A stretch of 64,000 nucleotides of DNA from Eopsaltria australis (GCA_034509425.1 JAVTVJ010000805.1:248001-312000), one strand, 5' to 3'; shown: positions 1 to 13,918, counted from the stretch's first letter. A program made the numbers and translations. Notes: generated from the sequence alone by a model not told the origin.

Positions 1-3000
1 GGTGTTCCTAAACTGGATGATGCCAATGATGCTGGTAAGTGCTTGTCGTCCTTTGTAACCAATTCATTCAAAAATGGTTAAAATTTGTTTGTTAAACGAA
101 AAATTTGTCTCCTAAAGAAAAGGGAGGAGAGAAAACCTGTCATTATAGTTTTACCCCCATTTTACAGTCCCACTTTCTATGATTATCCCCATTTACTGTG
201 TGCAGTGCCAAAAAACCTGTGTTAAAACATTATTTATACTTGTTCAGTCATGACTGTGCAGCCTTGGATTTCATTTCTTAAGCAGAAAACTGACTCGATT
301 TTCTTCTTTTTTAGGCAGCAAGAATTCTCTAGATTGTACACTGATCCTGACCGAGGGAGACTCAGCCAAAACTCTGGCTGTCTCTGGTCTGGGAGTGGTT
401 GGTAGAGACAAATATGGAGTATTTCCTCTTCGTGGGAAAATGCTCAATGTCAGGGAAGCTTCTCATAAGCAGGTGGGTTGGAAAATGGTTACAGTTACGT
501 GTTGGAAGGTGTGGTGTGATTTGTGCAATGAGTCGGTGCAGCTGCACCTGGAGCTCTGGAACTCCAAGGAGCAGTGTCTTAAACACCTGAGTCTTCCCTC
601 ACCTTGAGCTTGCTTCACTGGTGAAGTAGGAATATTGATTAAGTCCTGTGCAGTGATTTGCCTGAGGGGATAATGTTTGTGTTGTGGATTGGAAAATGTT
701 TGGAGTTATCTAGAGTAATTTAACCATTAGAAATTACAAGTTTCTAAACAGCAAAAAAAAACCACCAGCAGGAGAGAACTCAGCCAATGATTCACTTATG
801 GATAACATTAACGCTTATGGATAACTTTATTCACGATGGATATCTTTATAGTTTCTAGAGCTACATTTTGAGTCTGAAAGACAAGTTTTTATTCTGTGTG
901 ATCTCTTTCAGATTATGGAAAATGCAGAAATCAACAACATCATCAAGATTGTGGGTTTGCAATATAAAAAGAGCTATGAAGATCAAGAATCTTTAAAAAC
1001 TCTTCGCTATGGAAAGATTATGATCATGACAGATCAGGTTAGGTTCATTAAAATTGAAAGTTAAGAGAGGATAACAATTAGCACTTAAATAAAGAGATAG
1101 GAAGAAAATATTTCTATGCTGCTATTGTACCCAATTCTTTATGTTTCTTTTTCCTATTTTACATTTTTGTGGGTCATAATGTCTTTTCAGCAACAAAAAA
1201 AAGTAAAATGGGGAGTTATATCAAACAGCTAAACACTGTATTTCCAGTCTGCTGATTCAAAGTCCTTGACCAGTCCTTGGCATCTTTTTTCATCAAAAAT
1301 CTGCCTTTTCTGTTTCTCTTAATTTTCAGCAATTAACACATGGTCACCTTTTTAGAGGTGAGAGTTAATAGGGTCAGTTAGCTGGAATTACAGAGTCATT
1401 TACTGTTAAGCCAACAATTGTCATTTCCATCATTCCTTGATAAAATATGGTTTGTTTTTTTCTTTTATAATTCAGGATCAGGATGGATCACACATCAAAG
1501 GTTTGCTGATTAACTTCATCCATCACAATTGGCCATCTCTTCTAAGACACAATTTTTTGGAGGAATTCATTACTCCCATCATAAAGGTGAGGATTGGGGG
1601 TGGATGAGGTGAATGACTGAGGATCAATTGTCCAGAAATGCCTTTCATTTCACAATTTAAATGTTTGTCCATTTTAGGCCTCTAAAAACAAAGAAGAAAT
1701 TGCATTCTACAGCATTCCTGAGTTTGAAGAATGGAAAAGCAGTACACAGAACTACAACTCATGGAAAATCAAGTACTACAAAGGTTTGTAAAAACTTAAT
1801 ATGGTGAAACCGTTCCAAGTCAGAGCACTGATGATTCAGTGCAGTCAATCCTGCTTTGCAGAAAGGATTTGGACTGGGTGTCCTCCAAATCTCTTCCCTC
1901 CTATGATATTCCAGTTAGATTTCAGATATCTATGAAATTATAGACAAAATCCAAAACTACATCATGCCACTGCTCACTTAATTGTAATTCTTATGGTTTT
2001 TGTGATACATCTTATTTTGAAGTAAGTGAAGTTTTCAGGAAGTCATCTTCACACTGTATGTTCTTGTGATGCCTCACAAAAATTGGGCATAGCAAAATAT
2101 TTCTTTGAATTTGAACTTAATTTAGACAAAAAGTCGTTAGGATTAACTCTCCTGTCCCTGCAGGTTTGGGTACCAGCACGTCAAAAGAGGCCAAAGAATA
2201 CTTTGCAGATATGGCAAAACACCGAATTGGCTTCAAATATTCTGGGCCTGAAGATGATGCTGCGATCACCCTGGTAACTAACACTTGATTTAATTGCTGG
2301 CTTACTACCTTTGGTATTTCACCTTGTAGAGTGCTCTGTATTTTCTCTTAAAATGCTCTTGGAGGCCTTTGGGCTGGAGACGATCTCTGTGTTACCAAGG
2401 CTACAGCTTTAGTTGAACCGGGAGCAGCGAATCTGCCCCTCGACCTCAGGGCAAGAGTACCCTTTTAATGATGGGCTTTAAATATAGCTCAGAACAAACT
2501 AATCACTGCAAACCAATTGACATTTTCAGGCACAATAGTAAATATTCCTGGAACATTTTTCTGCGTGTTCTGCTGCAGTTTTCTCCAAGTCGAATTTTCC
2601 CTTCCTCCTCCAGTGTAAAACTGGATTAAAACAGTCCTCGTTTCTGTGAACTTCACCTTAGCTGGTCTTTGATTCTTAAATATTCAGAGTTGTTAGGCAA
2701 TTCCAAAAAAATCAAGTGTTCCCCCAAAATATTAATTTTCCCTCAAATCTGCTTTAGTCTTCTGTTATTGTATTAAAAATCTATAAATTTAAACCTAACT
2801 ACTCTGTCTTCTACAGAGTGGTGGAAATTATGCTCTTAATATGTTTAGCTACAGAAACCTTTTATTGCTATTGCATTTCTTGGGCTCTTAAATCAGCCTG
2901 TTTAGCATGTTGTTCTCCTGGGTAAGCTCTTCCTTTTCCTCAAGTGATCCAATAGTGCACAACCACAGAACGTTCTGGAATTGAGCTACTTTTCATTTTG

Positions 3001-6000
3001 TAACATCCAGGCCTTTAGCAAGAAGAAGATAGAAGAGAGAAAGGAGTGGCTGACTAATTTCATGGAGGATAGAAGACAACGGAAGCTGCACGGTCTGCCA
3101 GAGGTAAAAGGTTTATGTTTGTAAGGAAACTGGTTTCCAGTCTCTGCCTGGGGCTGTTCTCAGCTTCATCCCGGCACGCCAGAGCTGCACACAGCTCAGT
3201 CAGTGAGTCAGGCCCAGATTATAGAACGTTGAAAATGTGTCAGGATTTTGCAGAGCAGCTTCTTCTCTCATCTTATCAAGTGTAGCCTCATTGTCAATTA
3301 TCCAACAGTTAATTTTAATTTTTAACTCTCATCTTTCAAGTTACTGTAGGAAAATGAAAACTCAAGCAGAGGCAAATAAATTCTTTATTTCCCCTAAACT
3401 GGGGGGAATAATGAATCCTGGGAAATGTTTCCCTTTGTCATGCAAAGGGTGTCAGCACTTGAGCTGTATTTAGCTGGTCTTACATGGAGTTCCCATTTCA
3501 GTGAAACTAGCCAAGAAACCAATTAGGCCCTCTTAAAATTAAGGCAATCTTCCTTCTGTTTTTTTTAGGAATACCTGTATGGGAAAAACACAGATTATCT
3601 GACCTACAATGACTTCATCAACAAGGAGTTAGTGCTGTTCTCAAACTCAGATAATGAGAGATCAATCCCATCACTGGTTGATGGTAAGTGATTCCTAAGT
3701 AGTGATTCTGCATGGTGGATCCCCAAAACTGAGGAAATGTGTGTTTAATGTCACATCAGAGCCAGGGAACCTGCTGAGGTTTCAGGGTCAGTGTCTTGAA
3801 GTCTGTTTTCTGCTGTCCTAGGTATTTTCATCTTTGGATGAAATGTCCATTTTGTAGTGTATCATTGCCGGTACCTTACTCAGCTGGTACAGAATCTGTA
3901 GGTGTATAAGTAGTTGTGTCTCTAGAGAGCAGAAGCCAAGTGCATCACATCACATGTTCTAACCACAAGGTCTTTTCTTTTTTCGTACAGGTTTGAAGCC
4001 AGGTCAGAGGAAAGTTCTGTTCACCTGTTTCAAACGAAATGATAAGCGGGAGGTGAAGGTTGCTCAGCTGGCTGGTTCTGTCGCTGAGATGTCCTCATAC
4101 CATCACGGTGAGGTAAGAACCTGCCTGGGTGTGCAAAACACTTTAAAGGAAAGGCAAAAAGCCCTTCTGTTAGTGTGAGTTATGATGCCTCTAAAGGAGA
4201 AGTAGGTATTTGAGTGTGAACACCAAAGGGAAGTGGCTGTTTAGCTGTTTCTACAATTAATTCTTCAGTATTAATTTAATCTGACATTGGTCACTCTGCC
4301 TGTCCTGTCTGGGCTTCATGGGAGCATGGTTCATTCAAAACGTGGAACAAGAAAAACCTACTTTATTTGTGATGTATTTGACCTTTTTGCCTGGGTCAGG
4401 ACAAAGCTGAGCACTACCACAAGGTTCTCTGTGGAGACTGACAAAATCTTTCACTGGAGGTTTCAGAGCAGATAGACAGCAATAGATAAAGATGTGGGTC
4501 ACTAAAACATTTCAGATGGTCTTGGGATGCATTTTCCTTGAGTTTCCTCTAGTATTTCTTCAATTGAATTTATCCTTTGTATCAATTAAGTTCTTGGTGT
4601 GAATGTTGCCTTACCTTTCTGCATGTTCAGCTTTGCACCTCCTTCGTTGCAGGCTGCGCTGATGATGACCATCATTAACTTGGCTCAGAACTTTGTGGGC
4701 AGCAACAATCTCAACCTGCTCCAGCCCATTGGTCAGTTTGGCACAAGGCTGCACGGAGGGAAAGACTCTGCCAGCCCTCGATACATCTTCACCATGCTCA
4801 GGTCAGCATTCCAGAGTTCTTACTGTCTTAAAGGACTCAATTTTCCAGCAATTAGAATGAAAAACAAATTGGATTTTCCCCTTTAAAATTTTGGGCTATA
4901 CTTGCATGCTCAGAGTAGCAACAATTGAAGTGAGATTCAGGTGCTGGATTCCGTTATGGAAACATGGCTATCAGAGCACAGAATATGGAAATGGAAGCAG
5001 AACCAAAGGGAGAAATTTGGGTGGGATAATAAAAATTAGGGAGGTTTCTTTTTGCATGGCAGTCATGTTCTGTAACAAGAATTTGGGCTTAAATTCCCTT
5101 CTCCATTCCAGTCCCCTGGCACGCTTGGTATTCCCACCAATGGATGACAACATCCTGAGGTTCCTCTATGATGACAACCAGCGTGTGGAGCCAGAGTGGT
5201 ACATGCCCATCATCCCAATGGTGCTGGTGAATGGGGCTGAAGGGATTGGCACTGGCTGGGCCTGCAAGATCCCCAACTTCGATATCAGGGAAGTTGTGAA
5301 CAATATCCGTCGGCTGATGGATGGAGAAGAGCCACTGCCAATGGTAAAGAATATAATTAAAAAATAAATGTCTTGCTTGTTAGTTTATCGAGCTCATATT
5401 GAGCATTTTATGGGCATGCTTAAAGAAAAAGGTATCCACACAAAGCTGAATCCAGTGGTTTTTCTCCTCAGCTTCCCAGTTACAAGAATTTCAAAGGCAC
5501 CATCGATGAGCTGGGGCCTAATCAGTACGTGATAAGTGGTGAAGTGTCCATCCTTGATTCTACAACCATCGAGATCACTGAGCTGCCTGTCAGAACATGG
5601 ACACAGGTAATAAGCAGGGAATTTGCATTGGGAATGTACAGTTTGCTCTATAAAGCAAAAGGGAGTAGTGGGTTTTGGGGCTGACTTTGTTTGTTTCCTC
5701 AGACATATAAAGAGCAGGTACTGGAACCGATGTTGAATGGGACTGAGAAAACCCCCCCTCTAATCACAGACTACAAAGAATATCACACAGACACCACGGT
5801 GAAGTTTGTGGTGAAGATGACTGAAGATAAACTAGCAGAAGCCGAGGCTGTAGGGCTGCATAAGGTCTTCAAACTCCAAACAAGTTTAACATGCAACTCC
5901 ATGGTACGTGACAGATTTTGCTGAAGGAGTTTCTTGGTTTAACTCAGACTCTGTGGACAGCTGCAGTCATTGCGTGAAACAAAAATCCTCTTTGGCAGTA

Positions 6001-9000
6001 ACCTATTCACTTCGATTTTTCTGCTGTTACTGGTTTTAAATCAGCTTTCAAAGGTCAAGAGCCTGGCTTAGGAGTGGGCCCAGAGTGGATGGTTTGCCTG
6101 AAGGAGGCAAAATGATCTGAAATCACAGTTTGCAGAGCTCTTTGAGCCAGCAGCAGGGGCACTGAATGTCTGGCTCCTGACAATGTGTGAAGCTTGATGC
6201 AAGATGTTTGTCCTGCACAGAGCTCTAAGATTCAAGTAACCTTAACTCTACTATGCATGTTCAAGAACACTGAAATTCTAAAATTCTCTCTACTGCTGTG
6301 CTCTCAAACTGAAGTAGTTTCTAGATCAACACAGACATCTGCTAATTTGTTGGTTAATAATTCAATGGCACCATCACACCTGTGTTACAGTAACATTCAG
6401 TGGGTTTGGAATCAGTTTTATCATCATAACACCCATGTTCTTTCCTTTTCCTCCAGGTTCTTTTTGACCATGTCGGCTTTCTCAAGAAATACGACTCTCC
6501 CCAGGATATTCTTAAGGAGTTCTTTGAACTCCGGCTCCGATATTACAATTTGAGGAAGGAGTGGCTTATTGGGATGCTGGGTGCTGAGTCTGCAAAGCTG
6601 AGCAACCAGGCTCGCTTCATCCTGGAGAAAATAGATGGCAAAATTGTGATTGGTATGTTGGGATTGGAACTGGGAAGGCTGGGTGATCTCTTGAGCTCTG
6701 TCAGCACCCCCTCAGCCCCAGGCTGGCTTTTACAAACCACACCAGGGCTTATCTCTGTTCCGGTGACATCTAAGAGGAAAATGCTTCACAGAGTATCCTT
6801 GGTCTGTGTATTGTACACATAATAATGACAATGGAATACTTGTGCAGCTTTCCTGCTCTGTGTTTGAGAATTTTGGAAAGAATTTATGAATAGTTTAGCA
6901 ATAATTCCCATTTATTTCTGACTTGGTTAGGAGTAAGAGTTAATTATTTGTGGATTTAGAAAGGGGCAGTGTTTGCTGTTAAATGCATCTTAAGAATCTG
7001 TATCTCTCTCCATAATCTTTGTGAACCTCCCCAAAAATACTCCAAATCACGTTCTCAGTGGACTGAGGGCTCAAACTTAGATGATACTCAAGCAGCAGCA
7101 TCTGAGAATCATGAGCTAGAAAAAGAAGCAGATCTTTGTTCCCAACATACACATTTTTCAATCAACTTTCCCCCCTCGGTGTGAAAGCCGGGCTGTGTTC
7201 CGCTGCCTTCGCAGAGGATGCGGCCAGACAACGTGTCATAAGATGCTTTGTGGTTTGTGTCTGAAGGCAGCCCAGTAATCCCAGCAGCCCAAGTCTGTCT
7301 GACTGAACTCGGGAAGAGAAATAATTCCCCTGAAATGCATTTTCTTGCGTTTTTGTAATAAGTAGTTCCAAGGCTGCCAGAGCTGGTTTCATTTGTATTT
7401 GTGTCTCATGGTTGATGGCTTCTGATACCTTTAAAAAGGAGCAAATTCCAGCTGAAGCATTTCCAGTGGTTGAGCACTTAGAGCATAAATTTCCCGGGTG
7501 ATGTCTAATGAGGTGCAAGCTATACCAAGCTATCAAGGGTTTCCTTCTCCACCTGCCTGTCATGATGAAACCTGGTTTATACTATCATACCTTTTTTTCC
7601 CCCAAGTTCAAAAACTACTTAAAGCAGGGGAAATGCATGTATGGAAACAAAGAAAAATATTAACATTGTTTTGGCTGGTGCAGGAGCAATGCTTCCCTGA
7701 CAAATCACCTGCTAAATAGGAGCTTTTCAGGTGTTGTTCAGGCTCTTACACATGTCCCAGCTGTGATGTGGAAAGGCTGGTTTGGAGTTCTGTAGGATGC
7801 TGAGCAGCTACAACCACAGGATCCAAACTGTAATGCTCATCTGTCGCTCCTAACAGTGACTGATAGTGGGCACTGAGTGACAATCCTGAAATATCTGTTT
7901 GCAGAAAACAAACCCAAGAAAGAGCTGATTCAAGTTCTTATCCAGAGAGGATACGAGTCTGATCCGGTGAAGGCTTGGAAGGAGGCTCAAAACAAGGTAA
8001 TGCCTCAGTCATCCTCTGAATATGCCCAAACTGGCTCCGAGCTCTGAGGCTTCATAATCCTTGGAAACAATTCAAGAGCTTCCATGTTTGATCAGAGTAG
8101 TCCTACCTGTGTGTGTCAGGGTTTTTGTTCACTATGTTTGTATCAAATCCACATTTAGGATGAAGAGGAGGAGGAAGAAGAGGAAGAGAATGACAAAGAA
8201 CCAGTTGCAGCCTCTGGCCCAGACTTCAACTACCTGCTGAACATGCCCCTGTGGTATCTGACCAAGGAGAAGAAAGATGAGCTCTGCAAGCAGAGGGATA
8301 ACAAAGTATGAGCCTTCCTTTCCTTATAAAAGCATATATTTATATATATTATATGTTACATAATTTATTTTTGGCTGGTGGATTGAAATGTGTGACTAAT
8401 GATTATGATCTGTGATTCCCTTTAGGAAAATGAGCTGGAAAACCTTAAGCGCAAGAGTCCCTCTGACCTGTGGAAGGAAGACCTTGCTGCCTTCATTGAA
8501 GAACTCGATGTATGTTGATGCTCAGTGCAGATGATCAACTCCCTCATCTTACCCACCAGCCCTTTATTGACTTCTGTAATTTTTTGTGTTATTTCATGCT
8601 CCCCTCTGCAGGTAGTGGAGGCCAAGCAGGCACAGGATGAGAGTGCAGGGATTGTTGGCAAACCTTTGAAGGTGAAAGGAGGGAAAGCAAAAGTGAAGAA
8701 GACTCAGCTGGCAGAAGTAATGCCATCCCCTCATGGCATCAGGGTTGTTCCTCGGATCACTGCTGAGATGAAGGCTGAGGCAGAGAAGAAGAAAATTAAA
8801 AAGAAAGTAAAGGTAAAAAGGAACAATCCAAATGCTCAATCTTTCTTTACATCCTCTTCAATACAGTCCTAAAGAAATGTGAGTCCCTGTTAGCTGGACT
8901 TGTCCTGTTGAAGCAGTTGTTCAGGGAGAGGGACAGGACCTTAGGATTTGGGAAACACTGGGAATACAGGGTCTCAGTCTGAGGAGAACAGACTCACTGA

Positions 9001-12000
9001 CATATCAGGAGATGGCTTAGAGGGAAATTTTTGGCACTTTGCAGTGCCAGGGATGGGTTGGTAGCTCAGAAAAGGGGGTGGATGCAAGTAAGGTTGTTCC
9101 AGGTGTCTTGGGAATTTTATAAACCCTCCAGCAAGCAGGAAGCACAGCCAGTACATTCCCTTCTCCAGAACACCCTCTGCATTCCCAGCAATGCTTTCAC
9201 CCACTTAATGCCATCATTGTTCTCCATATCAAGGAGATAAAAAAGATTGAACTCTTTTTATAGGACTAGTTGAAATTGTGCCATTCAGCCATTTCCAACA
9301 GAGAGAACTAACCCATCCCCTCACCTGTTTGGCCCTGGAAGCCCCACAGGTCACTCTTTTCCTCCACATGATTCCACCCAACAGTTTTTCCAAATAACTC
9401 TCGCTTTTGTTTTTATCCCACCCTGTCCAGTCCTGCATCCCCATCCCCCCCAGAGCCAGCACACAGAGGTGGGATCGGATTGCTCAGGAGTAGGGCCAGA
9501 GTTCCTGTTTTTGTTCATGTTGGATTTTGCCTTTTAAGTCACCTGATTTGGGGGCAGATCCTGTCCAATGTACAGATCCTGTCTGTAATCAATTCTACAC
9601 ACAGTTTGTCTCACAGACTCAGGTTTCTTGTGCCACTAACTTTTACATGGCTAAAATAAGCAGCTCCTTCCTCCATTTCCCTGTGAGCTGACTCACTGTT
9701 TGGTATCTGCTTGCATCTGCAGAGTGAAAAAACTGAATTTGATGAGAATCAGGATGAAAACACATCCGGAGAGAAGGAGTTTGCAGGCCTGAAGCAGAGA
9801 TTAGCGCAGAAGGTGAAGACTGAGCAAGGTAAATGCTATGATGTTATTCCCTCCAAGGAAAAGAGGGAACGGGTTGTCAGCTTGATTATCTGACCTCTTC
9901 CTGAAGGTGGTGAGCAACACCTAGGATCAGTAGTTTTGGAAAAGCTATGTGAGAAAGTGATCCTGGATAACAGTCAAGCGGGACAGATTCCTATTTCTCT
10001 TTGTTTAATCCAGAATCCTCTGAATTCAGTGTATTTCTAAGCTGAGCTTGAACTGCTGAGCCTGAACTACACATGGAAGTTTGCTGGTTCATCGTGCCTC
10101 CCAATATTTTTCAGGAGCTAAGAGACAGGCCACTCTGCCTTTCAAGCCATTAAAGAAAACCAAGAAACGAAACCCTTGGTCTGAGTCAGGGTCTGATTCA
10201 GAGTCTGATTTTGAAGCACTTCCTCAAAGAGAGCGAGTGGTTCGCCAGGCAGCAGGTGAGTGAGGACACAGATGCAGGAGAGGGATGGTCCTCCTTGTGG
10301 AGGAGAAAATGGAACAGACTATTTTGGGACTTCCCAGAGCCTCAGATAGCATTAAGAAATCATCTTTAAAAGGCTTCTTTATTTTACTGTCAGAAACTAT
10401 TAAATATTTCTACCATTTGTGCACGTTTTCAAGGAAAAGCAGAAATGGGCAACTAGAGAAATATGGCTATTGGGTTTAATTACACAACTGTCTTGGCAAA
10501 TTAAATGTGTTGTGGGTGAGGTTGGAAGACTCCAAATGACAGAACACACTTGTCATTTGGAGTCTTCTCCCTGGCAGTCTCAGCATCTGCTTGTTTTTAT
10601 TCAGATCTTTATTTTTTAATAACTGTAGCTAAAATATTGAAAAAGAAACGGAGTTGCATTTTGCCAAATGTGTAAAATAACACATCTGTGTCCTCCCATC
10701 AGCCAAAGTCAAGCCAATGCTCATTTCGGACTCGAATAACTCCAGCTCAGATGAGGAGTCTGAATTCCAGGGTGACAGTGAAGGCAACTCTGAATCGGAC
10801 ACAAACTCTAAGAAAAAGGCTCCTCCCAAGCCCAAACCTGCTCCCAAGTGAGTATTTTTCCATAATCGCTGGAAATTAGTTGTGCTTAATGCTACACAGA
10901 AATTAAAAGCGCTTTTTTGGGTTTTTTGCTGCCCTTATTTAGTGCATCATAAACTGAATTAAAAACTTGGGGTTTTGTTTTCCAGGGAAACCACTGAAAA
11001 AGCAGCAAAAGCTCCCGAACAAAAGGCAGCGCCAAGTGCTGCCCCTGGTGAGTGCGAGACCTCTAGACCATGAGGATTGTCCTAAAATCCCTCAGCAGTG
11101 CACAGGGAAGATCAGTGGGGATAATTTGGCTGTTTCAGGCTGACTTTCTGCTTTCCTTATCCAGTTCCAGTCCAAGATGTCCCTGAGGAAAAGGTGAGCC
11201 AGGCTCCTGCAGCTCCATCCGTCCCAGTGCCGAGCACCAAGACTGTGCCCAAAAAACCTCCTGCAGCCAAGAAGGCTGGAGCCACCAAGGGTAAGGGCAG
11301 CTCAGCAACATCAGTTCTAGAGAACAATTATAATTCCTGTGGGAAACAGTCCCAGTGATTTCGCTTGGCGTTCCAGGGCCTGGGCAACTGGAGTTTGCAT
11401 TTCAGCAAAGATCTGAGGTTTGTGGCAGAGGTTCTCTGGTTGTCATGTTTGAGGTCTGTTTCCAAACATATCATGTTCTAGTTCATGTTGGACATGCTTG
11501 GAGGGAGGGAATTTTAGTTTGGGAACAGGAAAAGTGAATGCTTCCTACAGTGCTATGTAATACTTGGCAGGGATAATCCGAGTGGAATTTGTGTCTTGCA
11601 GTCAATGTCCTACTTCGTGTCTTTTTGGGAGGAAAGCTGCCTTGGAGCAGGCAAGCTTTTGGGGGTAGTTTGATCTATTCAGTGCTGGATCCATCTCATC
11701 CATCTCCAGCATTGGACTCGGGGTTTTTTAAGCTCAACTGCCAGACTTTGACACTGTTTTGCATATTCCAAATGGAATCAACTCGGTGTTGATCCCAGCA
11801 GGAAAATAGTGTTACTTCCACTCCTAAATTGAGAAAGCATGTTATCACTCAGAAATGGCCTGAAATGAGCTGAACTGGAAGTCGTGCTTCAAGATGCTCT
11901 TTAAAAAAAGTGAAAATATAGGTAAGAAGGAATGAGTGAGTGTTTTGGAAATTACTTCCTCCCTGTGCAGGAGTTTGAAGGTCTGAGATGGGTTATGGAG

Positions 12001-13075
12001 CCTTGAGAGATCAGGACTTTTCAATTTGAAATAGTCTGTAAATTGCTTTGGGGACGCTTTAATTTGATCCTCTAAATGTAGCGGAACTGAGCAGATAAAC
12101 AACCTCATTCCTCACCATCTGTGGAAGAGGGATCTTTCTAGAAAACCCAGCTTCAAACGGAGACGACCTGTGTGCTGACCCCGCGGCAGCGCAGAGCCTG
12201 TTTGTGTTGGAAGTAATTCCCAAACTGGGAACAAGAGAGCAGCGAAACAGGGCTTTAACGGCGTGTTCTGTTCCAGACAACCAGCCCTCCATCATGGATA
12301 TCCTGGCCAAGAAAAAGGCTGCACCCAAACCCAAGCCAGCAGCAAAGGAGGGACCCCTGCGCGGCGAGGGTGACAACGCCAAGGGGAGGAAGGTTATAAA
12401 GAGGCAGCCAAGCTCTTCAGATTCGGATTCCGATTCGCATTTTGGCTCCAAGCCTGCCAAATCTGTTGCATCAAAGGTTTGTGCAATGTCGTTGGAACTG
12501 TGGAGTGTGGGGTCGGTTCTTCTGGCAGGAAAAGCTGGTGGAGGTTGAACTTCTTCCTGGGTGTGGGGAATGGGGAAAATGGGGGTTGTAGAATCATGGA
12601 ATGTCCTGAGCTGGAAGGGTCCCACAGGGATCAGAGTCCAACTCCCAGCCCTGCACAGGCACCCCAACAATCCCACCCTGTGCCTGAGAGTGTTGTCCAA
12701 ATGCTCCTGGAGCTCTGGCAGCCTCGGGGTTGTGACCATTCCCTGGGGAGCCTTTTCCAGTGCCCAGCCACCCTCTGGGATAAAACCTTTCCCTCTAAAG
12801 GGTCAGACACCCCGGATCCTTGGTCTGCTCCCACCACCTCAAACACCCACCGTTCCCATGGCACAGCAGGTGTGTGATGCTCATTGTGTTCCCTGTGAAT
12901 GCTCAGATCCATGATTCCTTTCCTGCTTTCCCTCCAGAAAGCCAAGCTACAGGACGACACCTTCGCCATTGACTCCGGTGCAGAAAGCCCCGTAGCTCAG
13001 CCCCGTGCCAGGCCTGGCCGCCTCAAAAAGCCTGTCCAGTACCTGGAGGAGTCCTCTGATGATGATATATTCTGA
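1..13075 (+). CDS. TOP2A: DNA topoisomerase II alpha, 3' 25 exons (5' end outside window)
   Basis: This nuclear enzyme passes one DNA duplex through a transient double-strand break, for decatenation and chromosome condensation. Coding exons: 1-34, 315-472, 912-1037, 1476-1586, 1678-1783, 2164-2273, 3011-3103, 3569-3683, 3991-4112, 4653-4801, 5112-5343, 5472-5606, 5703-5903, 6457-6652, 7905-7996, 8159-8305, 8426-8509, 8612-8812, 9723-9828, 10115-10255, 10703-10847, 10986-11047, 11165-11290, 12277-12476, 12938-13075. They sum to 3,330 nt in one open frame (1,109 residues plus stop). TOPRIM motifs EGDSA (exon 2) and DQDQDG (across exons 3/4) are intact. The catalytic Tyr of SPRYIFTML is the codon at 4782-4784, equivalent to human Tyr805, so about 436 residues lie upstream. 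The acidic/basic C-terminal tail ends [15 protein letters not shown], close to the human TOP2A end. That ending and the GJD3/RARA neighbours exclude TOP2B. Promoter and ATPase domain are not in view. Confidence 0.97.
10525..10567. repeat. Perfect 17-bp inverted repeat in a TOP2A intron
   Basis: Arms 10525-10541 (GAAGACTCCAAATGACA) and 10551-10567 are exact reverse complements around a 9-nt spacer. A G-U pair (10524/10568) could extend the stem in RNA. It lies in the intron between 10255 and 10703. The stem is shorter than a typical pre-miRNA. Confidence 0.85.
12591..12815 (-). mobile_element. CR1 LINE 3' fragment, reverse orientation
   Basis: The stretch starts with GAATCATGGAATG and continues with wording typical of avian CR1 tails in reverse complement (blocks resembling CTGGAAGGGTCCCACAGGGA and CTCTGGCAGCCTCGGGG). 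It sits in the last TOP2A intron, so the insertion is antisense to TOP2A. The 3' terminus is at 12591; the left truncation near 12815 is approximate. No ORF remains. Confidence 0.85.
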
Positions 13076-13565
13076 GTTTTTAGGAAAATTTTAAACTCCA
13101 GATCCACAACGAGTCTTCAGCAGCGCTCTGGAGCTCCCACCAAAGACCATCTCAGCCCTAGGAAGTCTTCACTGAACGTGAGCTGCTCCAAAAATGTTCG
13201 TTGCAGGTGACCACAGCTCGTGTTTTCTGGGTTTTAAATAAGTTAGATTTGTTTAAGCTGGAACATCCCCTTTTTGGTGAACACTGGAGCCACGTGCCCA
13301 GTGAGTGCTGCCACAGTTCCCTCTTCCCCTTTATTTGATACTTTGTGGTCATTTTAGTGTTAAAGTTGACTTTAAAACATGCCAAATCCTTTAAAATTTA
13401 TACTTCCCTCTTGAAATATCTTATATCTTAAAATACATGAACTTTTAATTCCACCACTCAACACAGGTGAGCTGGAGTCATTTTTCCAGCACTACTCCTT
13501 CACTTTGTAAATATTTTCTGTGTTTTTTCTTGTTGTCCTGAGTTTGTTCGTCTTCGTATTTGTCT

Positions 13566-13571
13566 AATAAA
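13566..13571 (+). terminator. TOP2A poly(A) signal
   Basis: AATAAA lies about 490 nt after the TOP2A stop at 13075, followed by T-rich and GT-rich sequence (ATTTGTGTGTTTT). Cleavage is expected near 13585-13595. The region 13076-13590 is the 3' UTR, still AT-rich like the rest of TOP2A. Confidence 0.85.
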
Positions 13572-13628
13572 AGCATTTTTGCTTATTTTCTTCACTGAAT
13601 TTGTGTGTTTTCAGGGAAATAACCACTG

Positions 13629-13682
13629 CAGAGCTTGTGCTAAGCCCTCCCTCTCAGAGCAGAGGGCTTGGCACAAGCTCTG
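13629..13682. repeat. 21-bp inverted repeat just past the TOP2A 3' end
   Basis: Arms 13629-13649 and 13662-13682 pair over 21 positions, with a single G-U/T-C difference, around a 12-nt spacer. The left arm begins CAGAGCTTGTGCTAAGCCCT. It lies about 60 nt after the TOP2A poly(A) signal, at the start of the GC-rich part of the window. Confidence 0.8.
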
Positions 13683-13774
13683 GGGGGTGTAGGGCTGGTT
13701 GGCCACTTCCCCACTGGCTGTGGCCACTGTGGCTCCACAACTGAATTCTTGTGAACACCCCTGTGGTCCCTGGC

Positions 13775-13918
13775 ACGGGAGGAGCTGCTTGCCCAGAGAA
13801 GTGGCCGCCCCATCCCTGGAAGTGTCTAAGGCCAGGTTGGAGCAAACATGGCAGGGGATGGGACTGGATGAGCTCTAAGCTCCCTTCCCATCCAACCATT
13901 CCATGATTCCATGAAACC
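13775..13918 (+). mobile_element. CR1 LINE 3' fragment, forward orientation
   Basis: It contains the CR1 3' wording CCCAGAGAAGTGGCCGCCCC, then CCATCCCTGGAAGTGTC and GGCCAGGTTGGAGCAAAC, and ends in the octamer-like tail ATTCCATGATTCCATG. This is the canonical 3' end of bird CR1 elements. The element is 5'-truncated, as most are. Confidence 0.9.

Noticed and set aside
1..13075. Possibility that the topoisomerase gene is TOP2B
   Set aside because: The C-terminal end resembles TOP2A, and the neighbours GJD3, RARA and CDC6 are those of TOP2A. TOP2B lies beside RARB.
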